Both the position numbers and the translations under genes were made by a program. Positions 52,287-60,864 of a DNA stretch of 64,000 nucleotides are shown here, piece by piece (the first letter of the stretch is position 1; each line of letters opens with the position of its first letter). The notes beneath the pieces were generated by a model. That model made no database searches, had not been told where the DNA came from, and worked only from the letters and a program-made list of their open reading frames with translations. The stretch is taken from contig NZ_VNHS01000004.1 in NCBI RefSeq assembly GCF_008124765.1, positions 310,001-374,000 of the forward strand, in the 5' to 3' direction. Origin of the DNA: Paenibacillus methanolicus. Lineage in GTDB: Bacteria; Bacillota; Bacilli; Paenibacillales; Paenibacillaceae.

Positions 52287-53381
52287 ATGACGTCTACGGG
52301 GATGACGGGTTATGGCGGAGGAAGCGCCCCGAATGAAACGATCGGCGCGCGGATCGTACAGGCCGTGCGGCTGCTGGCGGAGCAGGGCATCGGTGAGCCG
52401 CGCGAGAACGCTGAGCGGCTCATGATGCATCTGCTCGGCGCGGACCGCGCCCGGCTGTTGATGGATTGGGGCGAGCCGCTGCCGCCGGAGCGCGCCGAAG
52501 CTTGGCAGGCGCTGGTGGCGCGCAAGGCGGAGGGCGAACCGCTGCAGTATATCGTCGGCGAGCAATGGTTCTACGGCTTGCCGTACGCGGTGACGCCGGC
52601 GGTGCTCATTCCGCGCCCGGAGACGGAGCTGCTCGTCGAGGCGGTGCTGGAGGCCGTCGATCGGCTCTGGCCGGGAGCGGCGGGGGTTGATGCCGGGACC
52701 GGCCAGGCATCTGATGGGCAAGCCGCGCCGATGCTGTTGGGCTCGGAAGGCGCGGTCCCGTCTGGCGCGGACGCCGCGGCGGAGTCTGCGCCAGACGGGG
52801 CCGGTTCGCCGGCGGTGCCGACGGTGCTGGACGTCGGCACCGGCAGCGGCGCGATCGCCGTGACGCTGGCGGCGCTGCGCCCGGCGTGGCGGGTGGTCGC
52901 GTCCGACCTGTCGCCGGACGCGCTCGGCGTCGCCCGCGCGAACGCGGCGCGCCACGGCGCGGCGGCGCGCCTGCGCTTCGCGCAGGGCGACCTGCTCGCG
53001 CCGTTCCTGGCGCGGCGCGAGGGAGAGGCGGTCGCGGACGGCGGCGACGGGCTCGCCGGCCTGCGGATCGACGTCCTCGTCTCGAACCCGCCGTACATTC
53101 CGGCGCGGGATATCGAGGACCTCCAGACGGAAGTGCGCGATTACGAGCCGCGCCTGGCGCTCGATGGCGGCGAGGACGGATTGAATCCGTACCGCGCGAT
53201 CGTGGAGCAGCTGCCCAAGCTGGCCGCGCTGCCGCGTATCGTCGCCTTCGAGCTCGGGATGGGGCAGGCGGAGGCGGTCGCGGATCTGCTTCGCGGCCTT
53301 GGCGCCTGGTCCGAGATTCGCATTATTCGGGATTACGGCGGCATCGACCGGCACGTCATGGCCATCGCCCCTTATCTATAG
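52287..53381 (+). CDS. prmC: release factor glutamine methyltransferase
   Basis: 364 residues; it methylates the Gln of the GGQ motif of PrfA. The N-terminal helical domain is about 15-100. SAM motif I is VLDVGTGSGAIAV and the catalytic motif is VSNPPYIPARDI. It is ~75 residues longer than usual because of an Ala/Gly-rich insert at about 133-178 and a second one (about 245-265) before the NPPY strand. ATG 52287 follows GAGGTGG; the frame is open from 52230. Confidence 0.93.
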   Translation: MTSTGMTGYGGGSAPNETIGARIVQAVRLLAEQGIGEPRENAERLMMHLLGADRARLLMDWGEPLPPERAEAWQALVARKAEGEPLQYIVGEQWFYGLPYAVTPAVLIPRPETELLVEAVLEAVDRLWPGAAGVDAGTGQASDGQAAPMLLGSEGAVPSGADAAAESAPDGAGSPAVPTVLDVGTGSGAIAVTLAALRPAWRVVASDLSPDALGVARANAARHGAAARLRFAQGDLLAPFLARREGEAVADGGDGLAGLRIDVLVSNPPYIPARDIEDLQTEVRDYEPRLALDGGEDGLNPYRAIVEQLPKLAALPRIVAFELGMGQAEAVADLLRGLGAWSEIRIIRDYGGIDRHVMAIAPYL

Positions 53382-53396
53382 GTTAGCTGTTCGCCG

Positions 53397-53431
53397 AACC
53401 CCCGCGTCTTTGCGAAGACGCGGGGGTTTTT
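53397..53431 (+). terminator. terminator of prmC
   Basis: AACCCCCGCGTCTT / AAGACGCGGGGGTT followed by TTT. Confidence 0.95.
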
Positions 53432-53628
53432 ATATGCGCCCGGGCATTCCCGCAGGCTGCGATGCAGCGATTTCGTGGTTTCGTTCGTGCGCGACCGCCC
53501 ACGCTAGTGGCTTCCTCGACGGCGTCGGCTGTTCGGTCGCAAGCGATGCGCTTCGCGTTTTCCGACTTGTATACAATCGCGCATTTATGGCAAATATCCA
53601 ACTATAGAAAGAATGGTCGGAGGCGCTA

Positions 53629-54108
53629 ATGGAAATTACGGTTATTACGGGCATATCCATGCTTTGTCTCCTCACCCTGCCGGTCATCGTGCAGCGCGTG
53701 CATCCGTTCGAGGCGTTCCTGGTGTGGGGCTGGGTTCTATTCATGCATAGCAACTATATGTGGCTGATCGGCATGAACGGTGAACTCTTCGCGCTGCCGA
53801 AGCTGATGCGGGCGGTCGTCGCCCACGCGCTGGCGGTGCAAATTATTTTTCCGGCCATCGCTCTGCACTGTATCCGCTACGGAACCGATGCCTCTAGCGG
53901 CCGTGCCAACCATCCGCTCCTGTTAGCCGTGGCGGCGGTGGCTCTGCTGGCCGGATTCGAGCAGCTTGAGGTGCTGCTCGGCGTTGTTGACTTGAAGGCG
54001 AAGTGGCATTGGGGCTATTCGCTAGGGTATTGGTGCGTCTTCGCGCTGTCCGCCTATGGGGTTTGGCGGGTGTCGCGAAGGCTGGCACGGAAGGAAGTCG
54101 AGGCATGA
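53629..54108 (+). CDS. four-helix membrane protein of unknown function
   Basis: 159 residues with about four membrane helices (residues ~5-20, 30-50, 62-85, 100-118 and a fifth near 130-145). Aromatic stretch FLVWGWVLFMHSNYMWLIG is notable. No family is recognised. It has a weak site (AAGAATGG) before ATG 53629. The ATG of the next membrane gene overlaps its stop, so they are a coupled pair. Confidence 0.75.
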   Translation: MEITVITGISMLCLLTLPVIVQRVHPFEAFLVWGWVLFMHSNYMWLIGMNGELFALPKLMRAVVAHALAVQIIFPAIALHCIRYGTDASSGRANHPLLLAVAAVALLAGFEQLEVLLGVVDLKAKWHWGYSLGYWCVFALSAYGVWRVSRRLARKEVEA

Positions 54109-54626
54109 AGCTGTATTGGCCGGCGCAATTTGACGCGAATGAATGGTTTCTGCTGCTCTCTCTACTGGCGGTCGGCGGTTTCTCGCTATGGCTTCCGCGC
54201 CGGTTTCCGTTGATCATTACGGCTTTGTTGTACGCGATGGGGCCCGTCATGGCGATGAATGCCGACTTTCTGCTCGGCGTGCCGCCGATCGACGTCTACA
54301 ACATTAACGATTCGGGCCGCTACGAGGTGTTCGATCTGTTGTTCTATCTCGTCTATGCGCCGTTCTCGTATGTGTTCGTGTATTTCTATAACCGATGGCG
54401 CGTTCGGGGGCTGGTCGTCAGCCTGTACGTGCTCGGATTCTCCGCATTGGGCGTCGGCTACGAGCAGATCGCGAATTGGTGCCACGTCTTTCAGTATAAG
54501 AACTGGAATCTGGGCTATTCCTTCGCGATTTACGTATTCGTTCAAACGTTGTATTTGGCTCTCGCCTGGGGAATTCGGCAAATTTACGAGCACACGAAGC
54601 GCGAGGATGCGCCCGAGTGGCCATGA
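54105..54626 (+). CDS. membrane protein of unknown function, partner of the preceding gene
   Basis: 173 residues, about five membrane helices. A polar loop after helix 2 contains PPIDVYNINDSGRYEVFD, followed by a helix rich in Tyr/Phe (YAPFSYVFVYFYNRW). ATG 54105 overlaps the upstream stop as ATGA. The helix pattern resembles its partner, suggesting a complex. Function unknown. It converges on ssuC with a shared terminator. Confidence 0.75.
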   Translation: MKLYWPAQFDANEWFLLLSLLAVGGFSLWLPRRFPLIITALLYAMGPVMAMNADFLLGVPPIDVYNINDSGRYEVFDLLFYLVYAPFSYVFVYFYNRWRVRGLVVSLYVLGFSALGVGYEQIANWCHVFQYKNWNLGYSFAIYVFVQTLYLALAWGIRQIYEHTKREDAPEWP

Positions 54627-54635
54627 TCACCAACG

Positions 54636-54687
54636 AAAAACCTCCGTTCCCTTTGGGCGCGTGCCGCCAACAGGGAACGGAGGTTTT
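54636..54687. terminator. bidirectional terminator
   Basis: AAAAACCTCCGTTCCCT with AGGGAACGGAGGTTTT between the membrane-protein pair and ssuC. Confidence 0.92.
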
Positions 54688-54703
54688 GACGTTTGCGAGG
54701 ATG

Positions 54704-55540
54704 TTATCCTTTGTAGCTGTCCTGCCAACGCAGCAGCCGCGCTTCCAGCACCTTGACGATGGAGTCCGACAGCTTGCCGACGAGGGCGAAGATGGTAATG
54801 CCGACGAAGACGATATCCGTCTGCATGAACGAGCGCGCGTCGTTGATCATGTAGCCGATCCCGGTATCCGCGCCGAGCAGCTCGGCGACGACGAGGCACA
54901 TCCAGGCGAGGCTGAGCGACAGCCGGATCCCAAGCAGAATGTTCGGCAGCGCGGCCGGCAGCACGAGCCGGACCATCTGGCGCAGCCGCGTGAATTCCAA
55001 CGCCCGGGCGACGTCGAACAGCTTCGCGTCGACGGTGCGGACGCCGAGGAACGTGTTGACGTACAGCGGGAAGAACGCGCCGAGCGCGATGAGCAGCACC
55101 TTCGACAGCTCGCCGAAGCCGAACCACATGATGAACAGCGGCGTAATGGCGAGCAGCGGCACGGTGCGCAGCATCTGGACGGTCGGGTTGACCGTCTCCT
55201 CGAAGCGGCGGTACATGCCGACCAGCATGCCCAGGATCAGTCCGCAGCTGGCGCCGAGCACGAAGCCGAGCCCCGCCCGCACGATGCTGACGCGCAGGTG
55301 ATGCGGCAGCTCGCCGGAGCGCGTTAATTCGACGTATTGGTTGAGGATGAGCAGCGGGGAGGAGAACAACTGCTTCGAGATGAAGCCCGTCGCGCTGAAC
55401 AGCTGCCATAAGGCGAGGATGAGCGCCGGCAGGATGGCCCCCCGGATGAAAATGCCCCATTTGCCTCCGGCCTTGCGCCGTGCCGCCGCCGGTCGCGGGA
55501 CGGCGGCGAGGTTGCCTTTGGCGGTTATAGGTGCTGCCAT
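54704..55540 (-). CDS. ssuC: sulfonate/taurine/nitrate-type ABC transporter permease
   Basis: 278-residue permease with six membrane helices and an EAA-type loop (ARALEFTRLRQMVRLVLPAALPNILLGIR split over residues ~175-203). The family (SsuC/TauC/NrtB) imports sulfonates, taurine, nitrate or thiamine precursors; the neighbouring TauD-like dioxygenases favour a sulfonate. ATG 55540 follows GAAAGGAACG, 82 bp after ssuB. The symbol is by family resemblance. Confidence 0.88.
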   Translation of the reverse strand: MAAPITAKGNLAAVPRPAAARRKAGGKWGIFIRGAILPALILALWQLFSATGFISKQLFSSPLLILNQYVELTRSGELPHHLRVSIVRAGLGFVLGASCGLILGMLVGMYRRFEETVNPTVQMLRTVPLLAITPLFIMWFGFGELSKVLLIALGAFFPLYVNTFLGVRTVDAKLFDVARALEFTRLRQMVRLVLPAALPNILLGIRLSLSLAWMCLVVAELLGADTGIGYMINDARSFMQTDIVFVGITIFALVGKLSDSIVKVLEARLLRWQDSYKG

Positions 55541-55621
55541 GAAAATTCACGTTCCTTTCGTTTACCGCCGCGCCGGCTAGTTCGCCGTAAGCGCGTTCTC
55601 GCGGTTGAGGTCACGTTATCG

Positions 55622-56392
55622 TTAAATGCTGTACGCTTCTTGCTCGTCATGATGCTCCAGCTTCTCCAGCACGAGCGTCCGCAGCTCGGTGAACGAGCGG
55701 CCGGTCCGCTTGCGCGGATAAGGGAGATCGATTGGCACGATCGCTTTGATGCGGCCGGGACGCGCGTCCATGACGACGACGCGGGTGGAGAGGAAGACGG
55801 CTTCGTCGATATCGTGCGTAACGAGCACCATCGAGGTTCGGTTCGTCTGCCAAATATCGAGCAGCGCCTCCTGCATATGGCCCCGGGTAAACGCGTCCAG
55901 CGCCCCGAACGGCTCGTCGAGCAGCAGCACTTCCGGCTTGCGCAGCAGCGCCCTCGCGATCGCCACGCGCTGGGACATGCCGCCCGACAGCTGGCGCGGA
56001 TAGGCTTTCTCGAATCCGCCGAGCTTGACGAGCCTGATCAAGTCGTCGACTCTGCGGCGAACGTCCGGATCGCGCAGCGACAGGTCGGCGGCGATATTGT
56101 TCTCGACATTCAGCCACGGGAACAGCCGATGCTCCTGAAAAATAAACCCTTTCTCTTGCGACGGCTTCGTCACCGCCTTGCCCTTGAGCAGCACTTCCCC
56201 CTGAAAATCCTGGTCGAGGCCGGCGATAATCTTCAGCAGCGTGCTTTTGCCGCAACCGCTCGGTCCGATAATCGTCGTGAAGTCGCCGTCGTGCACCGTC
56301 AAATCCAGCGTGTCGAGCACATGGGTCGCGCCTTGTTCGCCATGAAAGGTTTTGCTGACGCAATTAATCGCCAGTACGGGTCCTGCCGTCAT
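55622..56392 (-). CDS. ssuB: sulfonate/taurine/nitrate-type ABC transporter ATPase
   Basis: 256 residues. It has Walker [11 protein letters not shown]-loop [17 protein letters not shown], signature [15 protein letters not shown] and Walker [13 protein letters not shown], typical of SsuB/TauB. ATG 56392 follows AAGGAGTGAG; the frame is open 12 codons further upstream but without a site. It is the first gene of the minus-strand operon, behind a leader with an intrinsic terminator and a good promoter. Confidence 0.9.
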   Translation of the reverse strand: MTAGPVLAINCVSKTFHGEQGATHVLDTLDLTVHDGDFTTIIGPSGCGKSTLLKIIAGLDQDFQGEVLLKGKAVTKPSQEKGFIFQEHRLFPWLNVENNIAADLSLRDPDVRRRVDDLIRLVKLGGFEKAYPRQLSGGMSQRVAIARALLRKPEVLLLDEPFGALDAFTRGHMQEALLDIWQTNRTSMVLVTHDIDEAVFLSTRVVVMDARPGRIKAIVPIDLPYPRKRTGRSFTELRTLVLEKLEHHDEQEAYSI

Positions 56393-56430
56393 AAGCCAAC
56401 TCACTCCTTCGCCCTCGCATATGAGCATAA

Positions 56431-56473
56431 AAAAAGAGACCGGCAGCGCGAAAAACGCGCTGCCGAATCTCCA
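56431..56473 (-). terminator. intrinsic terminator in the ssuB leader
   Basis: On the minus strand CGGCAGCGCG-TTTTT-CGCGCTGCCG, extended by GAGA/TCTC pairing, is followed by TTTTTTT. It lies 40 bp before the ssuB start, so it could attenuate the operon. Confidence 0.8.
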
Positions 56474-56528
56474 GGTAGACTAGTCGATTCGCCCGTCACA
56501 GACTGACTCATCCGTTACGTTGTGCCCT

Positions 56529-56558
56529 ATCTTAGCATTGCGGTCGGATCGTCGTCAA
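56529..56558 (-). promoter_or_regulatory. promoter of the ssuBC genes
   Basis: On the minus strand TTGACG, 18-bp spacer, TAAGAT. Confidence 0.65.
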
Positions 56559-56576
56559 TACCCGACTAATCGGGTA
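56559..56576. promoter_or_regulatory. TetR-type operator, copy 1 (ssuB/tetR divergent region)
   Basis: TACCCGA-CTAA-TCGGGTA is a perfect inverted repeat abutting the -35 box of the ssuB promoter. A close copy lies before the first tauD gene at 57489-57504. Confidence 0.7.
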
Positions 56577-56676
56577 GGAGAATTATTTTTCGAATGGCGG
56601 GATGGAAATCGGAAGCAATGCTCTGGTAAGATAACGGGGATTCGACGTCTTACGGCGACAGGAGGAACAGGAACAT

Positions 56677-57315
56677 ATGCCACGAAATACGGAACGAGAC
56701 CAGCAGCAGCGCGAGGAGCGGCGGAAGCAAATCCTCGACGCCGCGGCCCGCGTGTTCGCCCGCCGGGGCGTCCTGACGAAGATGGCCGACATCGCGGCGG
56801 GAGCCGGGATGAGCCATGGGCATTTATACAACCATTTTGCCTCGAAAGAGGAAATTTTGCTTGCCGTCATCGAACGGGGACAGTTGATTTACGGGACGAT
56901 TCTCCGAAGGGCGCTCGCGATGCCCGGCACCGCGGCCGAGAAGTTCCGCTACATTGCGGTTCGTTCGCTGCCCGGCGTCGGCGATCCCGATATCTATCTG
57001 GTGCTGCTGCAAGCGGTGTTCACGGACGTGCTGACCGGCGAGGAGAAGCGGACGATTCTGGAGCGGGCCGGGCACAATCTGGCGCTGCTCATTGAGCTCA
57101 TCGAGGAAGGCCAACAAGACGGCACGGTCATGGAGGGCGACCCGGTTCAGCTGGCGACGCTGTTCGGCACGCTGATCCAGAATTTGATGCTGCTGGAGAT
57201 GCGCGGGTACGCGCCGGCTACGCCCGAGACGATCTCGCTGCTGCTGACGATGCTGGCCCCCAAGCAGGAGGCGGAAGCGCCATGCGTTGTCGGGTCATGG
57301 GAAAAAGAGGGTTGA
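56677..57315 (+). CDS. TetR-family regulator of the sulfonate-type module
   Basis: 212 residues. The HTH (ILDAAARVFARRGVLTKMADIAAGAG, then YNHFASKEEIL) occupies about 20-65, followed by a helical ligand domain. ATG 56677 follows CAGGAGGAAC. It is divergent from ssuBC and upstream of tauD. Two near-identical palindromes flank it, making it the likely local regulator of both units. Whether it represses or responds to a sulfonate is inference. Confidence 0.88.
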   Translation: MPRNTERDQQQREERRKQILDAAARVFARRGVLTKMADIAAGAGMSHGHLYNHFASKEEILLAVIERGQLIYGTILRRALAMPGTAAEKFRYIAVRSLPGVGDPDIYLVLLQAVFTDVLTGEEKRTILERAGHNLALLIELIEEGQQDGTVMEGDPVQLATLFGTLIQNLMLLEMRGYAPATPETISLLLTMLAPKQEAEAPCVVGSWEKEG

Positions 57316-57341
57316 CAACGTGCTTTGCCCCCTGCTACGAT
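57312..57341 (+). promoter_or_regulatory. promoter upstream of the first tauD gene
   Basis: TTGACA (57312-57317), 18-bp spacer, TACGAT (57336-57341). It starts at the tetR stop and gives a ~190-nt leader. Confidence 0.65.
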
Positions 57342-57537
57342 TTGTTCACGCCACAAGCTGAACGGAAAGTCACCCTGTGAGAGGAGCTTGAGGCCGCATA
57401 TGTACCGATCGCATCGGAATCGACTGGACGACCAGAGATTCGGCCGCAAGCCTGGAATCTGCGCGTGGAGTCTTTTTTTCATACCTAAATCCGATTATTC
57501 GGGTAAGAATTTAATTGATTGTGAAGGGGCGTTGGTC
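57342..57537 (+). promoter_or_regulatory. structured leader with second operator copy before tauD
   Basis: The leader holds hairpins CCGAT-CGC-ATCGG (~57405-57417) and AGATTC..GAATCT (~57436-57459), a seven-T run (57473-57479), and the operator copy TCCGATTATTCGGGTA (57490-57505) that matches the ssuB/tetR palindrome. No gene is seen. Confidence 0.55.
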
Positions 57538-58464
57538 ATGAGCGTTACGACGACAGACTATTTATCCCGCGATTATCTTCCGACCCGGGAATTCCGGGCA
57601 GGTGCCCGTCATTTACAGCGTTTGCCGGAAGGTGCGGAGGAACAGCCGTACACGTTGTTCGCGCTGAAACCGCTCGGTCCGATCATCGGCGCGGAGATCG
57701 AAGGCGTCGACCTTGGCCAGCCGGTCGGGCCGGAACTGAAAGCCGAACTGCACCGCGCGTTTCTGGAGTGGAAGGTGCTGTTCTTCCGCAACCAGACGAT
57801 CGACAGCAGCCAGCAGTTGGCGTTCGCCAAGCTGTGGGGCGAGCTGGAGAAACATCCGTTCCTTCCTAGAGGCAGCGCCGAAGAAGTGACTCGCTTCGAG
57901 AAAGGCGCGGACATGACGGGCAACGAGAACGTCTGGCATACCGACGTCACCTGGCGCCTCGACCCGGCGCTCGGCTCGGTGCTGCGGCTGTCCGAAGTAC
58001 CGCCGCACGGAGGCGATACGCTGTGGGCCGACATGGGAGCGGCGTACGATAATCTGCCCGAGGACGTGAAACGGCGGATCGACGGTTTGACGGCGATCCA
58101 CGATTTCACCCCGAGCTTCGGCCGCCGCATGACGCCGGACATTCTCGCGGCGAAGCAGGAAGAATTCCCGGCGGCGGAGCATCCGGTCGTCCGCACGCAT
58201 CCGGAGACGGGACGCAAGACGCTGTTCGTCAATGCGGCGTTTACCGTACGCATCGTGGGGCTTGAGCCGGAGGAGAGCGAGCGGCTGCTGAACTACCTGT
58301 TCCGCCAAGCGCAAACTCCGGAGTACCAAGTGCGCTTCCATTGGGAGGCCAACTCGGTGGCATTCTGGGATAACCGCGCGACGCAGCATTACGCGGCGTC
58401 CGATTACTTCCCGCACCGCCGCGTAGCCGAGCGGATCTCGATTGCGGGCGACCGTCCTTACTAA
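57538..58464 (+). CDS. TauD-like Fe(II)/2-oxoglutarate dioxygenase 1
   Basis: 308 residues. The iron facial triad is suggested by WHTDVTW (His, Asp) and the distal His in WDNRATQHYA; the 2-oxoglutarate Arg is probably in HRRVAERISIAGD. The family oxidises taurine or alkylsulfonates to release sulfite (also used on other substrates). ATG 57538 follows GAAGGGG. It lies 104 bp before the SsuA-like gene. Substrate is inferred from the transporter context. Confidence 0.88.
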   Translation: MSVTTTDYLSRDYLPTREFRAGARHLQRLPEGAEEQPYTLFALKPLGPIIGAEIEGVDLGQPVGPELKAELHRAFLEWKVLFFRNQTIDSSQQLAFAKLWGELEKHPFLPRGSAEEVTRFEKGADMTGNENVWHTDVTWRLDPALGSVLRLSEVPPHGGDTLWADMGAAYDNLPEDVKRRIDGLTAIHDFTPSFGRRMTPDILAAKQEEFPAAEHPVVRTHPETGRKTLFVNAAFTVRIVGLEPEESERLLNYLFRQAQTPEYQVRFHWEANSVAFWDNRATQHYAASDYFPHRRVAERISIAGDRPY

Positions 58465-58568
58465 TGGGGCGGGGCAACACTTAAAGCACAGCTTCCGAAG
58501 CGAGTTTTGCTTGAAGCTAAGCTAATACAGAGAAGTACTATCACGCAAAACTTCAGGAGGTTCTACCA

Positions 58569-59639
58569 ATGAAAAGGTTCACGTTATCTTGGGCGGCGAT
58601 CGTGCTCGTGTTCGCGCTGGTGCTGGCTGGTTGCGGGACATCGAACGAAGCCGCGAACGCGGGCGGCTCGGCCAACGCGCAAGCCAGCGGCGGCGAAACG
58701 GAGAAAGCCGCGGCGGGCAATGCGACCGATGACGATGCCGCGAAACCTTCCGGCGAGAAGGCGAAGGTTAACATCGCCATTAACGGCGGATTGAATCCGC
58801 TCATCATTGCGCAGGAGAAAGGTTGGCTGGACGAAGCGTTCGGCAAGCTGAACGCGGAGATTTCCTGGAGCAAGTTCACCAGCGGCCCGCCGCTCTTGGA
58901 ATCGCTCGTCGCCGGACGCGTGGATCTCTCTTTCTTGGGCGACGGCGCCGCGATCACCGGGGTATCGAACAAACTGCCGTTCCGCGTCGTCGGCCTCATC
59001 ACCGAAGGCGAGCGTCTGAACACGGTGCTCGTCCCCGCGGCTAGCGAGATCGCGAAGATCGAAGATTTGAAGGGCAAGACGGTCGGCCTGGCCAAAGGCA
59101 CGACGTCGCACGTCTATTTGATCAAAGTGTTGACCGCGCACGGGCTGAAGCAGGAGGACGTCAAGCTGATCAACCTGCAGTTCGACGACGCCCAGGCGGC
59201 GTTCGAAGCGGGCAAGTTGGACGCCTGGGTCAGCATCGACCCGTACGTGTCGATGAACGCGGCGCAGAAGAAGGCCAAGGCGCTGGACGCCGGCATCGCC
59301 GTGCAGGCGCCGGTCTCGATGATCGCCCATACCGATTTCGCGAAGAATCATCCGGAGATCGTCGTGGAATACCTGAAGCAATACAAGCAAGCGCTCGACT
59401 GGCAATATGCGAATCTGGACGAAGCGGTCGCCATTTACGAGAAGCTGACGAAGATCCCGGCGCCGATCTTGAAGCAGGTATTAGAGAATAGCCAGACGGG
59501 ATTGTCCGCGTACACGCAGAAGGCGTTGGACGCTCAGCAAGCCTCGGCGGACATTTTGCTCGAGAATAAGTTCTTGAAGCAGCCGACGACGTTCAAAGAC
59601 GCGGTGGACGATTCGTTCGTGAACGAAGCGCTTCAATAA
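58569..59639 (+). CDS. SsuA/TauA-like substrate-binding lipoprotein
   Basis: 356 residues. The signal peptide ends in lipobox VLAGC, followed by an Ala/Gly/Asn-rich tether. The NMT1/SsuA-type domain follows (NGGLNPLIIAQEKGWLDEAFGKLNAEI in parts, GKTVGLAKGTTSHVYLIKVL, DAWVSIDPYVS). It is the receptor for the SsuBC proteins, which are encoded on the opposite strand across tetR. ATG 58569 follows CAGGAGG. It is sandwiched between the two dioxygenase genes. Confidence 0.9.
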   Translation: MKRFTLSWAAIVLVFALVLAGCGTSNEAANAGGSANAQASGGETEKAAAGNATDDDAAKPSGEKAKVNIAINGGLNPLIIAQEKGWLDEAFGKLNAEISWSKFTSGPPLLESLVAGRVDLSFLGDGAAITGVSNKLPFRVVGLITEGERLNTVLVPAASEIAKIEDLKGKTVGLAKGTTSHVYLIKVLTAHGLKQEDVKLINLQFDDAQAAFEAGKLDAWVSIDPYVSMNAAQKKAKALDAGIAVQAPVSMIAHTDFAKNHPEIVVEYLKQYKQALDWQYANLDEAVAIYEKLTKIPAPILKQVLENSQTGLSAYTQKALDAQQASADILLENKFLKQPTTFKDAVDDSFVNEALQ

Positions 59640-59719
59640 CGCCCCATCCGCATCTGTAGCGTCATTGGCAAGCGACTTACCCATATTCGGCGGAATCCGC
59701 CCCAAGGAGGAAGAAGAGA

Positions 59720-60646
59720 ATGAGTGAAATCGTGAAGAGCCAAGCGGTAGAGTTGGAAGTCGTGCCCGTCGCGGGCCGAATCGGCGCGGAGATTCGCGGC
59801 GTGGAGCTCTCCGCGGACTTAGCCCCGGAAGTGATCGAGGCGATCGAGGAAGCGCTGCTCGCCCACAAGGTGCTGTTCTTCCGCGGCCAGCATCAGCTAG
59901 ACGACGCCGGCCAAGAAGCGTTCGCCAAGCGGCTCGGCGAGCTCTATGCCCATCCGACCGTTCCGGTGAAGGCGGGCACGAGCGCCGTGCTGGAGCTCGA
60001 CTCCGAACATGGCGGCCGGGCGAACTCTTGGCATACGGACGTGACGTTCGTCGAAGCGTATCCGAAAGCATCCATTCTTCGCGGCGTCGTCATCCCGCCG
60101 GCGGGCGGGGATACGGTATGGGCGAACACGGCGGCGGCTTACGACGATTTGACGCCGGAGCTGCAGGAGCTGGCGAACGGTCTGCGCGCCGTGCACTCCA
60201 ACGCGTACGACTACGCGGCCGTCATTCGCCGCGAGGCGACGGCGGACGATATTCGCAAGCACCGGGCCGTATTCGCCTCGACGGTGTACGAGACGGAGCA
60301 TCCGGTCGTCCGCGTCCATCCGCAGACGGGCGAGCGTCATCTGCTGCTCGGGCATTTCGTGAAGCGGATTTCGGGCTTCAAGTCGGCGGATTCGGAGCGA
60401 ATCCTGGCGATTCTGCAGGAGCACGTGACGCGTCTGGAAAATACGGTCCGTTGGCGCTGGGCGGCAGGCGACGTCGTCATCTGGGATAACCGCGCGACCC
60501 AGCATTACGCCGTGAACGATTACGGCAGCGAGCACCGCGTCGTCCGCCGCGTCACGATCGCCGGCGACGTGCCGGTCGGCATCGACGGCCGTCGCAGCGT
60601 CTCGCTGCTGCCCTTGCCGGAGGAGAACGAAGAGAAAGCCGTGTAA
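59720..60646 (+). CDS. TauD-like Fe(II)/2-oxoglutarate dioxygenase 2
   Basis: 308 residues, a paralog of the enzyme at 57538 of equal length but diverged. It shows VAGRIGAEIRGVELS, WHTDVTF, HPVVRVHPQTGERHLL and WDNRATQHYAVNDYG. A typical TauD length is ~280. ATG 59720 follows AAGGAGG. Two dioxygenases with one transporter suggest two related substrates. It ends at a terminator. Confidence 0.88.
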   Translation: MSEIVKSQAVELEVVPVAGRIGAEIRGVELSADLAPEVIEAIEEALLAHKVLFFRGQHQLDDAGQEAFAKRLGELYAHPTVPVKAGTSAVLELDSEHGGRANSWHTDVTFVEAYPKASILRGVVIPPAGGDTVWANTAAAYDDLTPELQELANGLRAVHSNAYDYAAVIRREATADDIRKHRAVFASTVYETEHPVVRVHPQTGERHLLLGHFVKRISGFKSADSERILAILQEHVTRLENTVRWRWAAGDVVIWDNRATQHYAVNDYGSEHRVVRRVTIAGDVPVGIDGRRSVSLLPLPEENEEKAV

Positions 60647-60661
60647 ACCGGCGCGACGCGC

Positions 60662-60708
60662 AAAAAGCTCGGACTGTTTGGCATTATGCCGAACGGTCCG
60701 AGCTTTTT
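60662..60708 (+). terminator. terminator of the tauD-ssuA-tauD unit
   Basis: AAAAGCTCGGAC / GTCCGAGCTTTT followed by T, with a second inner stem. Confidence 0.92.
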
Positions 60709-60864
60709 AAATTGGCGGCCATCGAGATAAGGACATAACGTCAGACCGGCCTAGACGAGGTTGCCACAGCATACCTGCGCCGCCCGCGGAGAGGTTGGCT
60801 TCCGATCCATTGCCGAGTCAAGCGCCTGCCAACGCTCCGCGCCTGGCCGCATCCGCCCGACTTG

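Noticed and set aside
51036-53354. 772-residue minus-strand ORF antisense to prfA and prmC
   Set aside because: It covers two unmistakable core genes, is Arg/His-rich and has no motif. Long antisense frames are expected at this GC content.
56390-56530. SAM (S-box) riboswitch before ssuB
   Set aside because: The conserved S-box core sequences are absent from the minus-strand leader; only the terminator hairpin is present.
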